A stretch of DNA of 64,000 nt from Eopsaltria australis (Eukaryota; Chordata; Aves; Passeriformes; Petroicidae): assembly GCA_034509425.1 (NCBI GenBank), contig JAVTVJ010000518.1, positions 496,001 through 560,000 on the forward strand, written 5' to 3'. Positions 1 to 11,712 of this stretch are shown here, piece by piece. The notes beneath the pieces are model-generated. The model saw only the letters and a list, made by a program, of their open reading frames with translations. It was not told the DNA's origin and ran no database searches. Position numbers and translations under genes: made by a program. The first letter of the stretch is position 1, and each line of letters starts with the position of its first letter.

Positions 1-191
1 GTCCTTGCCTGGCCTGGCTCTCCCTCTTGTGTAGCTGACACACCGGCTGAGCTGGATCTGCTGAAAATTCCAATCGTTTCCTCCCCCATGCCTGCCTGGC
101 TGCAGCGGCACGGCTGCCATAAAAACCTCCCTTCCCCCCCCCATCCCTCCTTTGGAAGGAGGGGGGCGTGGGGGAAGCGCTTGGGCCTTAC
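1..191. other. G+C- and CpG-enriched left edge (putative start of intron 1 of a leftward gene)
   Basis: This stretch is clearly richer in G+C and CpG than the AT-rich DNA that follows. It holds a C-run near 133-142, a G-run near 161-166, and a perfect 8-base inverted repeat CCCTCCTT/AAGGAGGG at 145-152 and 156-163. GCGTGGGGG at about 167-175 resembles a KLF/EGR-type GC box. A minus-strand frame runs from an ATG at 119 to the window edge without a stop (about 40 codons), too short to call coding. A plus-strand CATAAAA at about 118-124 could act as a weak TATA element, but no downstream donor as good as the minus-strand one was seen. Confidence 0.4.
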
Positions 192-246
192 CAGTGAGAG
201 AAGCAGGAGCTGCTCCTCTCTACACAACAGCAGCAAGTTCTAAGAG
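192..246 (-). other. putative noncoding first exon of a gene transcribed leftward
   Basis: Seen: on the minus strand a consensus TATA box (276 down to 269) is followed about 30 bases later by a pyrimidine-rich start region (CTCTTCCTCT near 252-243). After about 55 bases comes the splice donor CTG|GTAAGG, with the intron beginning at 191. No ATG with a useful frame is visible in the exon, so it would be 5' untranslated sequence, as is common for short first exons. The rest of the gene lies outside the window. Inferred: the start site is set by TATA spacing only and could be off by several bases. The product is not recognised. Random co-occurrence of a TATA box and a donor is the main alternative. 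Confidence 0.45.
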
Positions 247-400
247 GAAGAGCGTCAGAGAGTCTCTGCTTATATATGGTTTTTTCCTTGAAGGCGGACC
301 AACTTTTTAATTGGTTTACTTACCTATCAATTCTTAAAACTACCTGATTATTGGCTCTCTCTCTCGCAAGAAGGAAGTTGTATTCCTTTCTGCATTCCTG
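247..400 (-). promoter_or_regulatory. putative TATA/CCAAT promoter on the minus strand
   Basis: Read on the minus strand, in order toward the start site: CATTCCT-type motifs at 381-387 (TATTCCT) and 393-399 (CATTCCT, the M-CAT/TEAD core, here written on the plus strand); CCAAT at 354-350, about 105 bases before the expected start; a second CCAAT at 314-310, about 65 bases before it; and TATATAAG at 276-269. Order and spacing match a classical TATA-type, tissue-restricted vertebrate promoter. M-CAT motifs are well known from muscle gene promoters, so muscle expression is one possibility, but this is inference from short motifs. Confidence 0.45.
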
Positions 401-3400
401 CAGCACAGATCACTTCCTAGATTTTGACCCCTCTGGCCTAACCCAGGACAGTTACTTTTCTAAGAAGCTAACCAGAAGTAAAAATATGGAGGAATATCCA
501 TGCTGCAGATGTTTTCTCTAAGCAAAATACCTGGGCTCATCTTCCCAAAAAAATTTTTCTGCAAAACATCATTTTTATATGCTTGGTACTAGAGCCTGGC
601 ATATTCTGATTGTGCAAACCGTGCTTAGCCCCTGAGAAATGTTCATGTGCTACTATAATTCACACAGGTACTCCTGGTATTTTTCAACTCAGGACTTCAG
701 AGTTATAGTCAGGAGGTTACTTTTCCTTTCTGTTTGTTTTTTTCCCCTTCATTCCCAGATATCTTGACATAAAAAAGCAGAATTTCCAATTGGCATGTAT
801 TAAAGTTTCTCTGTATTTTCTTCCATGAAAATGAATGGTTTATTTCAAGATTCTTGAAAAAAAAAAGTGTAAACTCTCCGACATCACAAAGGTTTTAATG
901 TTTAATTATGGGAAGATACCTCTAGATAGGCAAGTATTTGGAAAATTAAGTTTCTTAATAGATTATATATATGTAAAAACAAACAAAATAGTGACAAGTT
1001 ATTTTATCCCTATGCCTGCCAGACTGTCTCAATATAGTTCTTGACATGGAACCAATTTTGATGGGTTTTGCACTAGGCTGCTCCTGTAGATCCCTTGCAG
1101 TCCTATTGCAGTTGCTGGGGACTCAGATTTGGACAGAAATCCACGTGTTCAAATGAAATTTCTTGGAGATATACCTACTCCTTGAAGCAAGCATCTCAGG
1201 CAGCAAGATAAACATTAATTTCAACATAATAATGTTGGCTTCCTTTTCTTGTTTCAAAAATGCTTACAGAAGCAATTTTGAAGTTAAAAAAATATTAAGG
1301 TACAGACGAACACAGTGAAATAGCTGCATATTTGCCAGAGAGCAAAAATCAGAGTGCACAGCTGTTTGGAAGCAGTGACATATGAAGTAAGGGTGAAAAA
1401 AATGTACCTTCATTAATCACGTGCAATAGCTATAACAGTTAAAATGTTGTTTAGATGAAGATATAAAGTTGCCTGGTGGATCCCTTGACAGGGTTACTTT
1501 GCAGTTTGTTAAGGACATGAATTTACTCTGTACTTAGCCTCAGGTTTACTGTTCACTGGACTAACATTAACAGGAGGCATTGCAAGGTGACCTTTTCAGT
1601 CTCTTGCAGTTTGCATCGTTCTTAAGCAATTTAGTAAAGGAAGAGCATTATCATCGGCCTTAGAAGAGATGAACCAGTTCTACTTCTCCCAGGTGAAGAG
1701 GATGTAGCTCTTTTTATGCCCCAGTATGATGGCATGAACTGAACAACAGCCTGACATAGGAGATATTATTTCCTACCACCTTATGAACATTATGTTCCTG
1801 ATAAGAGATCTGAAAACTTGCAAGGAATCTGGCTGGGCTGTGAAGGGCCTGCTGTTTCCTCCTTCCTGCCTGAAGCTAACTCACCATTGATTATCTTCCT
1901 GGGGATAGCTGCAGGACTCCCAGAAGCAGAAAACCAAGCCTTCAAACACCCATGCAGGAGGCTAACAGGGAGTTCCAATCTTATTTGAGAGAAATCTTGC
2001 AATGGATGTTAATGGAAATAATCCTTGGACAGATTTTACAGGAAAGTAAGGAGATAAGTTACGTGCCAGCACAGTGTAAATAGAGGAGCATAATGGTGAC
2101 ATGAATTAATGGCATGTAATGAAGTGCTAAGCACTGCCATTACTGATTCTTCCCAGCATGTCTTAAACAGCTGCAGCTGCTGCTGAAACAACTTGCAATA
2201 GACCTTTTTTTTGAACAGTTTAGTAGAAATTGCACAGGGTTTTACAATAAGCTGACAGTTTATAAATTCTCTTTCAATTCCCCCATTACACAATATACAC
2301 ACTTCATTTTATTATTTGACAGCACATGTTCACTCAAGTAAATCGTGCAGAATAAATCACCCTCTGTGTTCTCATGTCAGAGCTCTGTATCAAGGGATAA
2401 ATCACTGCACTTTGAGGCTGCCCTGAATGAATAGAGAGTACCTGTCTGAAAACTATCTGCACACCAAAATAAGCCCAGAGCACCTAGAGAACCTAAATTG
2501 ATATAGCCCCATTTATGTGCAAATGATGGGAGATGAAATCCCACTGATAATATTAGTGTGATGCATTACTGGGGAAAAAAAAGGAAGGAAAAGATAAGGT
2601 ATCAGACTGTTATGTGGTATGGTAAGAAGAAAGGGTAGATTCCCTATGTTCAGCTACTGGACTTCTCTTTTTTTTTTTTTTTTATCTGCAAACAGAAACC
2701 AATCCTGTATTCTTACCCACTGTGCTGTGTAGGAAAGACTGGTCATTGTTTTTCAATTAGCTGGTGCTTAGGTAGAATTAATACACTCTTCACATGTATA
2801 AAAGCAATTAATAAAACCCAAGAGAAACAAATATTCATTGGTAAGTTCTAAGGTAATGTAGGTAATTTTAATTATTGTGTATCAATTATGCAGTTGAAAT
2901 GGAGATAGTATCATTCTCAATAAACATTTCCAAGCATCTGAGCATTTTAATTAGGTAATGGTTAATGTGATTAGTCCAAAATAGCATAGGAGAATAAAGA
3001 TTTGGCAATAATAGATACAGGAATTAATAAATCAGAATTATGCATGTACACAGACAAAAGACATGCCTATTGTATTAGGAGAAATAGTTGAGGGTATATA
3101 TTTTTCCATTTCTGTAGTCTTCTTTCTAATTCACACAATTATACCATCACAGTAGCTACTGGCTAGCAAATCTGAATAAAGATGCTGGTCTATCAAAACT
3201 GTGTCTTGTTTCTTTACATTTGAAGTTTTATATATCAATATATTTTATATTATTGAAATATCATAAACTATCCATTCTTGATGACTTTTAACTGTATAGT
3301 GAAAGATATCGAAGATAACCAGTTAAAAACTTTTCAGAAGGTTTCTAAAATGTTCATTGGGGTTTAGATCAAACTTGCAGGACATGTGTATATACCATAA

Positions 3401-4740
3401 AGGGTACTTATTTGTTTTGACTTCAGAGTAAAAATCTAAACATATGAGTTTAAAGGAGAAGAAAGTATTTTTTTTAATTTAAAAATATAGTATAATGTTT
3501 CAGTTCTTGCTAAAAATTATGTAAAAATCAATTTAAATGAAAATAAAATAATGACAGAGTCAAAATTAATTGTTTGGGTTAACTGAGCCTTTTTTGCACA
3601 CACGGAACTCATGATATTTCCTGTAAATAAGTTGCTATTATTTTAACAAATGTTTTTATTCCCATGTAAGGAAATATCCCTACTTAAGAAGGAGGTGCTT
3701 GCAGGCTTTGGTACTCACATCTCTTCAGACTCACAGTTAATTGGTACAACATGCTGGTACATGGAGATTTCTGTGTGGAAGACACTGAGATAGCCTTTAT
3801 ATTTATGGAGAAGAATTCAAGCCAGGGTGCAAATCTATCAGTACACTACCTCTGCTTTGGTTTTATGTAAGCTATTGAATTGTGAAAATGGTGCAATGAA
3901 ATGTGCAGCTTATGGACAAGGACAACTATTGTTTACAAGCTACTGAATGTGAATACTTATTGCTTTAGGATGTTTTTGAAAGCCTGTTTCTTAATACATA
4001 TGGGATTTCAACTTTTTTAAGTAGTGTTGAAAATCTCAGGCAGAGATTTATGTGAAAAACCTTTTTCCTTGCACGGGAAAAAATCAATGCAAAGAAATCT
4101 TGACATAGTCCTTTGTATTTCTGTGAGCAAGATTAGTAGATTAAGTATCTAATGAAGAGTTCAGTCAACTATCATGTTTCACTGTAGCATATGCTTCTAG
4201 ATGCTTTAATATGTTAAGTTCATATATAAAGAACTATATAGATGCTCAGAATAAAATATTTTGAAATTTATTTTGACATAATACATATATTTTCTCCCTT
4301 GTTCATACATTTTTTTATCTAGAGAAAAATTGATTTTTGATTGCTCTGTGAATACAAAAGTAGTCTGGTGGTTATGAATTCATGTATCCTTTTTTTGAAA
4401 TGTAAACCAGCCTTTCTACATTTTTAAGCATTGCTTGTTTGGTGGTAAATGCAGATCTAGTATGGACTACCTAACCCTACAGTTATATACAGAGGTGGTA
4501 CACATTCTCCAGAACAGTCATGTTGAGATTCCAGCTTGTGCACTGTCACTACAGTACAGTCTCAAGATCAGCAGCAACAAGGGCTTTCTCCCTTCCTCCT
4601 TTCCTCCCTCCCTCCTTCCCCATTGAGCACTTCATTCCTGCATTCATGCCTTGCTATGGTCATGGTACTGCTTGCATTGTGTGTACAGCACTGAGATCCT
4701 GTGAAAGACAGGAAATGCTTATTTATTCATAATTACATTT
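401..4740. other. AT-rich intergenic or upstream DNA, no gene seen
   Basis: No coding region, RNA gene or recognisable transposon was found. The stretch holds a T16 run at 2668-2683 and A/T-rich segments around 3200-3560. Open frames here are short and low in complexity. Between about 1800 and 2000 the base composition is a little more balanced, without a known repeat signature. Confidence 0.6.
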
Positions 4741-7619
4741 CCCTTGCAACAGACTCTGCTAGATTAGATGAAGAAGATGGGGAGAAGGCAGCTGATCCTC
4801 TCGTTTTCTATGCTGCAATGTTTAGTGTTGTCAGCTGGATGCTGCAGTTTAATATGTATGTATTAAACATCTTTCAGTATGTCTGTCACTGGAGTATGTA
4901 AGAACATCCCAGAAACTCTGCTGACATTTCTCATACTCTGTACATTTTCGTACTTTGCAGTGAGATGGAAACAGGTGAGCAGAGTTCTTTGTTTTGGTAT
5001 GAGTCTGTCAATATCTGTTTGGAATTTCTTTGTTCATGAGTGTTCAATACACACATTGCTGTGTAGTTTTATCACAGGCTGCAAAGCCTTTAGAAATGCA
5101 CTGCATACTTGAAGGGGAAGGTTCTAGGATTTAGTTTATTTAAGAGTACTTTTCACAAGCTTAACTCACTGTGTGAAAGCAACTGCCCCTTTTCGCAGAG
5201 AAGCATTCTGACAAATATCTCCCTGGTGTCAGAGGGCCAGCTTAGGTTCTGTGCTCCTAAAAGAGTGAAGCAGGAGAGACAGTTCTACAACCAATTTTCC
5301 TCAGGCAGAGTCCCACCTTTGCCCACGTGACAAGCCTGGGCTGGCCATTCAGAGCAGGGCTGGCATTCCTGATAAGAGCTTCTGATCAGGACACAGCCTC
5401 ACACTTTCTCCTGGCTCACAGCAATGCCCCTCTACCTTGACTCCTGTCTGATCATCTGGTCAGGTTTCAACTGGAGCTAGAACAAGAAAAAAACTTCCCT
5501 CAATTATTTTCTTTCAGGAAGTGGAAGTTCATCAAAACGGAGGTGTTGGAGGGGCCTTGAGAGGCTTTCACAGTGAGACTACTAGTCCTAGTCAGTGCTG
5601 AAGTGTCTCTTCTGGTGCACTGGACTTGTCACTACCCTGGGAATATGTGATAGATTTAGAGCAAGTAGGAAAAAGAAAAACAGCCCATCACATTTTCAGT
5701 CTCTTCTTCTGTTGTGTTTTTGTTTTTTTTTTTTAACTTCAAAATAAAGATCTTGAATAATTTCTTTTTTCTAAGACTTCAGATTCATTTTACCTAGAAT
5801 TCCTCTTTTAAACCTGTTTGACTTCTTCACTCTTGGTTTTTTTAAACTTTGAAACCACACCTTGCTTTATCAGTTAGAAAAATACAAGAATAAATAACTT
5901 TAAAAATGTAACATTGAAGTGTTTTCCACCACTGTGTACTTAACAATTTCTTGGGGTTGTTTCAAACTTCTGTATTTATCCTCTATCAAGTGATAAATAA
6001 AAGAATGACCCTTTCCTTCTGTGAACTGCTGACACTTTCTGCAGTGAAATTTACCACTAGCATAGAAGTCTCTCAATACTGTTAAATTTTAAGAAAAAAT
6101 ATAAAGTTGGGAAGAGGAATATAAGTACTCAGAAAATATTCTGAGATAAGAACCAGAAAGACTAGCAGGGTTTATGTGTACCTTTGAGTTTCAGTCTTTC
6201 TTTATGAACTTTTTCCTTCAACCACAATTTCAGATAACTGATGTAACTGCAAAGGGTAAGATCTGAGCTGGTCCTCACCACGCCCTGTATGTTGAGAATG
6301 CCCAGAAACATGCAAACTGATTTTCTGTGAAGAATGAGCTGCATAGAAAAGAAAAACAAAACATTGTTTTGAAAAACAGTGGTTAAATTTAAAGTTTAAC
6401 TAGGACTCAAGAAAATAAAACTAGCCCAAGGAATTATTGTATGAACTCACCTACATACTTGCATGCTTATTTGAGGTATAAAACAATTATCCTTCCCACT
6501 GTAGCATATTTATGTTAATTTGCACTGTGAAAGGTTTTGAAGAAGATGGGAAGGAAAAGGTATTCAACTGCTTATGTGTCAGATAAAGGCATCATATGAC
6601 ACTGGTTTACATTGTTGTTTTTGTTGTGAAGTTGCACTGTAGCTCTTGCACACCTTTAAAGATTACCTTGTTGCAATTATACTGAGGTAGGTGTACTTAT
6701 TCTATAAAATCAGTCCATTTAAAGATTAGCTAAATTAGTGTTCCAGCAATTCAGTGTCTTGATCCTGAGTCTTTTCTTGATTAAAAGGGTTTTTGTATAA
6801 GTAGGTATGGCAAATGTGACTTCTAGGTCCCTTTCCTTAAGTGTCTAATTTTTTTTATTTTATCCAAGATATAGGGCCCCTAGCTAGCACTTTGAGAGCT
6901 TATGTGATACAAAATTCTTTCAGTGGTGAAATATCCAAGGAGAGAAAAGTATCTTTCTTCTACACAAAGATTAATTATCATTAAATTCAAATAAAAAAAT
7001 AAGCTGGTTTTAGGAATGAAATTATTGTTTATGTACGTCTGTCACAAGAAAACTCCTGTAAACATTTTTCCAATGAATACAGAAAAAATAAGTCTGTGCT
7101 TAATGTGTGTATACTCTAAAAAATTTCCAATCCTTTCTAAACACCACAGGAAGGAAAATAAGACTTATAAGAGTCGCTTGCTCTTAACAATGTTGAAGTC
7201 TTCTGCTTCTTGTTCCTGTATTTTAATCACTTTAAGCCCTTTCTTATTAGAAGAAATTTACCGATTTCTGTGCAAGTTATAAGCATGCAGAGAAGACTTC
7301 CCACCTCATCTTTTATTGTTTGTTTATATCAGATGTGGAAAGCACCCTTTTCTTCAGTGGATTTTTCTGTTTCAACCATCTAGCATAATTTTGAGACCTG
7401 TTCTTTAATTACTATGTTCAGTGTACTTTTTAAAACAAAACTTGAACCAGACTTGAGTTGACAATGTGAGCACAGTTAAATCAGTCCTTTTGAGAATATT
7501 TTTCTGGTGGAAGTGTTCTATATAGTACCTTGTCTCTAATAGTGTCCAATACGAGATATTACTGGCTACAGTGGAACAGGCTGAACTAAAGAATCCCTCA
7601 GGGTTTGCCTGAGCTGATT
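4741..7619. other. AT-rich noncoding DNA with one weak exon candidate
   Basis: A possible exon at 4753-4855 is discussed in the findings. Around 5170-5480 the sequence is more G+C balanced and unique-looking. I see no known repeat or structural RNA. Confidence 0.5.
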
Positions 7620-7687
7620 TTTTTTCTTTTTGAGTAGATTTTATTTTACTTTTCTTTTTTTTTTTGTTTTTTTGTTTTTTTGTTTTG
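7620..7687. repeat. T-rich low-complexity tract
   Basis: A run of T blocks broken by single G or C residues, ending in three T7G-like units. It reads as an A-rich tail on the minus strand, but no retroelement body was recognised beside it. Confidence 0.8.
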
Positions 7688-7735
7688 CCATGAACTTCTT
7701 TACCACTTTTAGAACCATGCTACAACTGCTGTGAC

Positions 7736-7775
7736 TTATGACATGCAACATTATGACATGACATTATGACATGTA
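7736..7775 (+). repeat. short tandem repeat with ACATTATGACATG-like units
   Basis: TTATGACATG recurs three times in about 40 bases, with one diverged spacer (CAACA) in place of an A. This is a small, imperfect tandem duplication. Confidence 0.7.
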
Positions 7776-10700
7776 CTGTAATTAAATAATCATATCTCTC
7801 CCTTTATTTCAGCACCTGTGTTCATACCTCCTATTCTATAGATGCATAATTTTGCACTAGGGAAGAGGAGAGAAAAGAGGTATTCTGAGATCCCTAAAAC
7901 TGCAGTTTGTTTGGAAGCTCCCTCCTGTTCACAGATATTAACTTTTAAAATCCAACAAGAAATAACCTTTGAAATATTGACTTCAAAGCCTCCAGGTGCA
8001 ATAGCAACTTTTCTTGCTATGGCATTTTTTAGATTTCCTTCACCGTCTCCACTGTGAGTGACACAGCAGGTAACCCTTTTTGTTCTCTGAAACACACATG
8101 AATGCCTACCCACTGGCTGACAAAAGGACCTAAAATCATAACTAACACATTTGTGTTCATTTCAAAGAAAATCAAATGATCAGTCCCACGCTTTTCTATA
8201 GAAACCCGGGGAAATAAAAGTTCAAAATGGTAATTCAGAGGAAATGCTGGGCATGTTTTCGTACAAAAAGAAGTGTGGTGTACTTTAATCAAACCTATCC
8301 AGAATAAGATCAGATCATGAGAAAGAGAAGATTTTATATGGCTTTCTATGCATGGAGCAGACAGAATTTTCTGGAGAACCTAAACCTGTGACTGCTTCTG
8401 CCAGTCAGCCAATATTTGGAGGTCACAAAGCAATCTGGTTATGATTGTGCTTTTCAGTAATTATAAATGATTTTATAGTTCATTATAGAAATGTTCCTTC
8501 TAGGTTTGTGTTTTATGTCGCTCAGGTGTGAAACTTTCTTTGGATATTCCTTTTCATCTCATGATATAAGAATACCAATGTATACTCATTTAAGGATTCA
8601 TGAGAACTGTGACTATCTTAATGGACCCAAAACTGCTTCAGAGTTTCTCAGTCTGGTTGTGAGATTTCAATATTCTCAGCCAACTTCTAGATGAAGCACT
8701 GTTTTGGACAGCCCTGTTTTTCCTTATCCGGGTTTTTAAAGGTTCCAAAACTGCACTTCTCCCATTTCCAGTTCTTAGTGTTGGCACTTCCTAATTGTCA
8801 CTTCATTCTTTTTGACAAAATACAAATTTCATGATTCACTTCATATTCCTTTTCAAGGCTCATTCATATACTTATAGTCAAAGTGGATCATAAAACACGT
8901 TTTGCAAGTTATCTAGATCTGAATTCTGATATTTTAATGCATACAAAAAGTGGGTTTTCAGGTACTAAGTTCCTTGTTTAACAGTGAGCAGACAATGTTT
9001 CTAATTAGAAAATAAAGCTCACTAGAGCTATTACAATCAGACTTTAAAATATCATGTCCTGTTTCTGAAACTTCTCCATTACTAAGTCATTCCTAAAATC
9101 CTGCCTATGACCAAGTACTTTTAATTACAGTAGTATATATACTTTACTAGTTCATATTACACAGTCTGTAATATTTAAAGTGTTTTGCCAATATGCAACC
9201 CCCTGTCACTCTTTAAATTTTAATGTTATAGGAAGCAACTATTTTTTTCTGGTGTGCATCTTGCTTCTGTTTGCATTACAACTGGCTTGTATTTCTAGCT
9301 TGGTTGAGAAAAGTATATTTCTATATTTTTAAGGTTGGGTCTTAGGCTGGAATACTAATTTCCTGTAAAAAGCACACATAATTTTTTCACATATATTTAC
9401 ATGTAGTACTCATCCAGGGGTTTGCAATCATCTCTTCCTGACTGTTGTAGGCAAAAAGAAAAAAAAAAAACAAAACATTTTTTAGAGACTCAGAGATCCC
9501 AGTGATAATTCTGCAGACCCAGGTAGCCTTCAGTGAGAAGCAGATAGAAAGGCCATGCTGGCCTACAGAAGGGAAATTAAATGTTTCTAATTTTGCTGGC
9601 TGTTTTTTTTTTTTTTGCACAATTATCATTTTCTAATGACAGATGGCCATTATGTAGGATATAGTTTTTAGGGCAGGGCTCCAGGTACTTTCTGTGATAA
9701 CATAAAGCAGTATGTCATCATGGAAGCATGATCATGAAAGGTGTGACCAGAATTTCTACTGGGAGAAAGACCGAGAGTGGTGGATTTAGTTTGCTATCAC
9801 ACTTGGGCCACCAAGATTACAGCAGACAGACAAATCTAGAGTCATGTTCCTATTAATTTTTAAAAAAAGTTCTGATCCCAGACTGCAAGAACTTTTTTAT
9901 ATTACTAAGTATGAGTTTGAAAATCTGTTGTTGCAGAGGTAATTACTCAGGTTATCAAAGGAATTAATATAGCACTATATATTTCTCAGTATATAGAAAT
10001 ATCAAAGATTAATGATGTAATTGCAGAATTTGTATTGATAACCCCCCAAACTGCTGTAGAACTTTAAACTGTCTTACTCACACTGCTGTCTGCCAGTAGC
10101 CCAGAAGGTGATGACTTTCCTGGAGGTGGACATAAGGAGAATGCTATGGCCACAGGAATGAATGAGTGTACTTTCAAAAGGAAAAAAATGATTGAGCATG
10201 GCATTAAAGAAAAGCTTCTTGTAAAGAATGGATACTAAGCAATGTAAGAAAAATTCCAGATAATTCTGAGTGCTCTTCGAGTTCTTTTATAGAATCAGCT
10301 TTCCCATTTATCTCTAAAAGAAGTATGCAAAAAAATCCCTCAGCATACTTGTAGATAATATTTCACTGAATGTATTTCATAAATGAAAAATCCCACTGCA
10401 TCTACAGTTATGCTGCATGGACTAGTAACAGAATAATTTGAGGTCATGGGCTTAGTAACCCAGTTATCTGTGTAGACATAAGGACCCCTTAACAGAAATT
10501 AATTCTAAGTCCAATTGGCTTAATTTATTAAAGCAGCAGATACAGTACCTTTAAGGATTAAATATTCTTTCATAAATCACAAAAGGTTCATTCTTGCTGA
10601 AATGAGTCAAGAAACCTTCCTGTACAGCATGAATCCTTCTCTTATCTTAAGCCATCTTTCAAAAAAAGGCACACGAAGATAAATTCACTGACTACTCTTC

Positions 10701-11180
10701 AAACTATTTAGGATCAGAACATTAAAATATTGGACAGAGTAATTATATGTTCTGAAAATATTATCTTCTAAAAATAGCAATTTAAGAATAATATTATATC
10801 AGTTGTCTTTTTTATTAAGGAAGACAACTGTAGCAAAAACCAAATTAAAATTCTGTCTTGTTTGTTTGTGTGTGAGAGCTAAACTCATCATTGTATTAAT
10901 GACGGAGTAACAGCTTTATCGATAATTCTCTCAAGAGAGCCACATACTTGGTGAAACTGTCTGAGTCAGTAAAAGTGGGAAATCCTGCTTCTTTATTCTT
11001 ATATCAGCTCATTGAGCCGTGGAATTGGGAGAATGATTTAATAGCCTACTGGAAAATCCATGGCCAAATAATCATGGGGAGTCTTTGTAATGTGATGGAC
11101 AAGAGGTGGAGTGTGTGATAACTGTCCATCTTTGTTGGTTTTGTGATGAGGTCCTTTTGACTTTGGTGTGGGGAACCTGA
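7776..11180. other. AT-rich noncoding DNA
   Basis: Several overlapping open frames on both strands at 7790-8290 reflect slightly more balanced base composition there; none has a recognisable domain. A perfect inverted repeat lies at 10800-10830. A (T)n tract interrupts 9602-9616. No transposon was recognised. Confidence 0.5.
10800..10830. repeat. 10-base perfect inverted repeat
   Basis: CAGTTGTCTT at 10800-10809 pairs with AAGACAACTG at 10821-10830 around an 11-base loop. The stem could form a hairpin on either strand. It is too short to call a microRNA precursor. Confidence 0.75.
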
Positions 11181-11712
11181 GTGTAAATTTGTGGACACAA
11201 TTTGTGTGTCCAGTTCTGAGCTTCTCAGTAAAAGAGAGGCAGCAATCTCCTAGAGTGGGTCCAGGGGAAGGCAGCAAAGATGATTAAGGGACTGGAAAAT
11301 CTCTTCCAATAATAGCCTGCGGAAGCCGGGTCTGTTCAGCCTCAAGAAGAGACAACTGAGAAGGGACCTCAACAATGTCTATCAGTATCTGAAGGGAGGG
11401 AGTCAAGAGGCTGGAGCCAGGATCTCTTTGGAGGTGCCAATCAATAGGACAAGAGGCAGCAGGCAGAAACAGGGGCACAGGATGCTCTGCTTAAACAGGA
11501 GGAAGAACTTCTTTCCTGTGCAGGTGCCCCAGCACTGGAACAGGTAGCCCAGAAAGGTTGTGGCATCTCCCTCAGTGGAGATATTCAAGAACTACCAGGA
11601 CACAATCCTGTGCCATGTGGTCTAGAGTGACCCTGTCTGAGCAGGGAGGATGGACCAGATGAATCACTGTGATCCTTTCCAACCTCACCCATTCACTGAT
11701 TCTGTGATTACT
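11181..11712 (+). mobile_element. CR1 LINE, 5'-truncated 3' end (end of ORF2 plus 3' UTR)
   Basis: The sequence follows the well-known avian CR1 3' region: a stretch matching the end of the ORF2 protein (TGTCCAGTTCTGAGCTTCTCAG, then GGGTCCAGGGGAAGGCAGCAAAGATGATTAAGG), the segment around CTGTTCAGCCTCAAGAAGAG, the GGAAGAACTTCTTTCCTGTG block, and the terminal region CCTTTCCAACCTCACCCATTC followed by CTGATTCTGTGATT. It is 5'-truncated, as nearly all CR1 copies are. Substitutions and small indels show an old, inactive copy. Minus-strand open frames over it are shadows. Confidence 0.95.

Noticed and set aside
1..119. Minus-strand ATG frame open to the window edge as the start of a coding region
   Set aside because: Only about 40 codons can be seen and, if the first-exon model is right, it lies in intron 1.
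118..150. Plus-strand CATAAAA as a rightward promoter
   Set aside because: No CCAAT or donor with proper spacing follows on the plus strand; the minus-strand arrangement is far better.
7790..8292. Three overlapping frames (71-107 codons) as a possible gene
   Set aside because: Open on both strands at once, no domain and no good splice sites; fits local composition.
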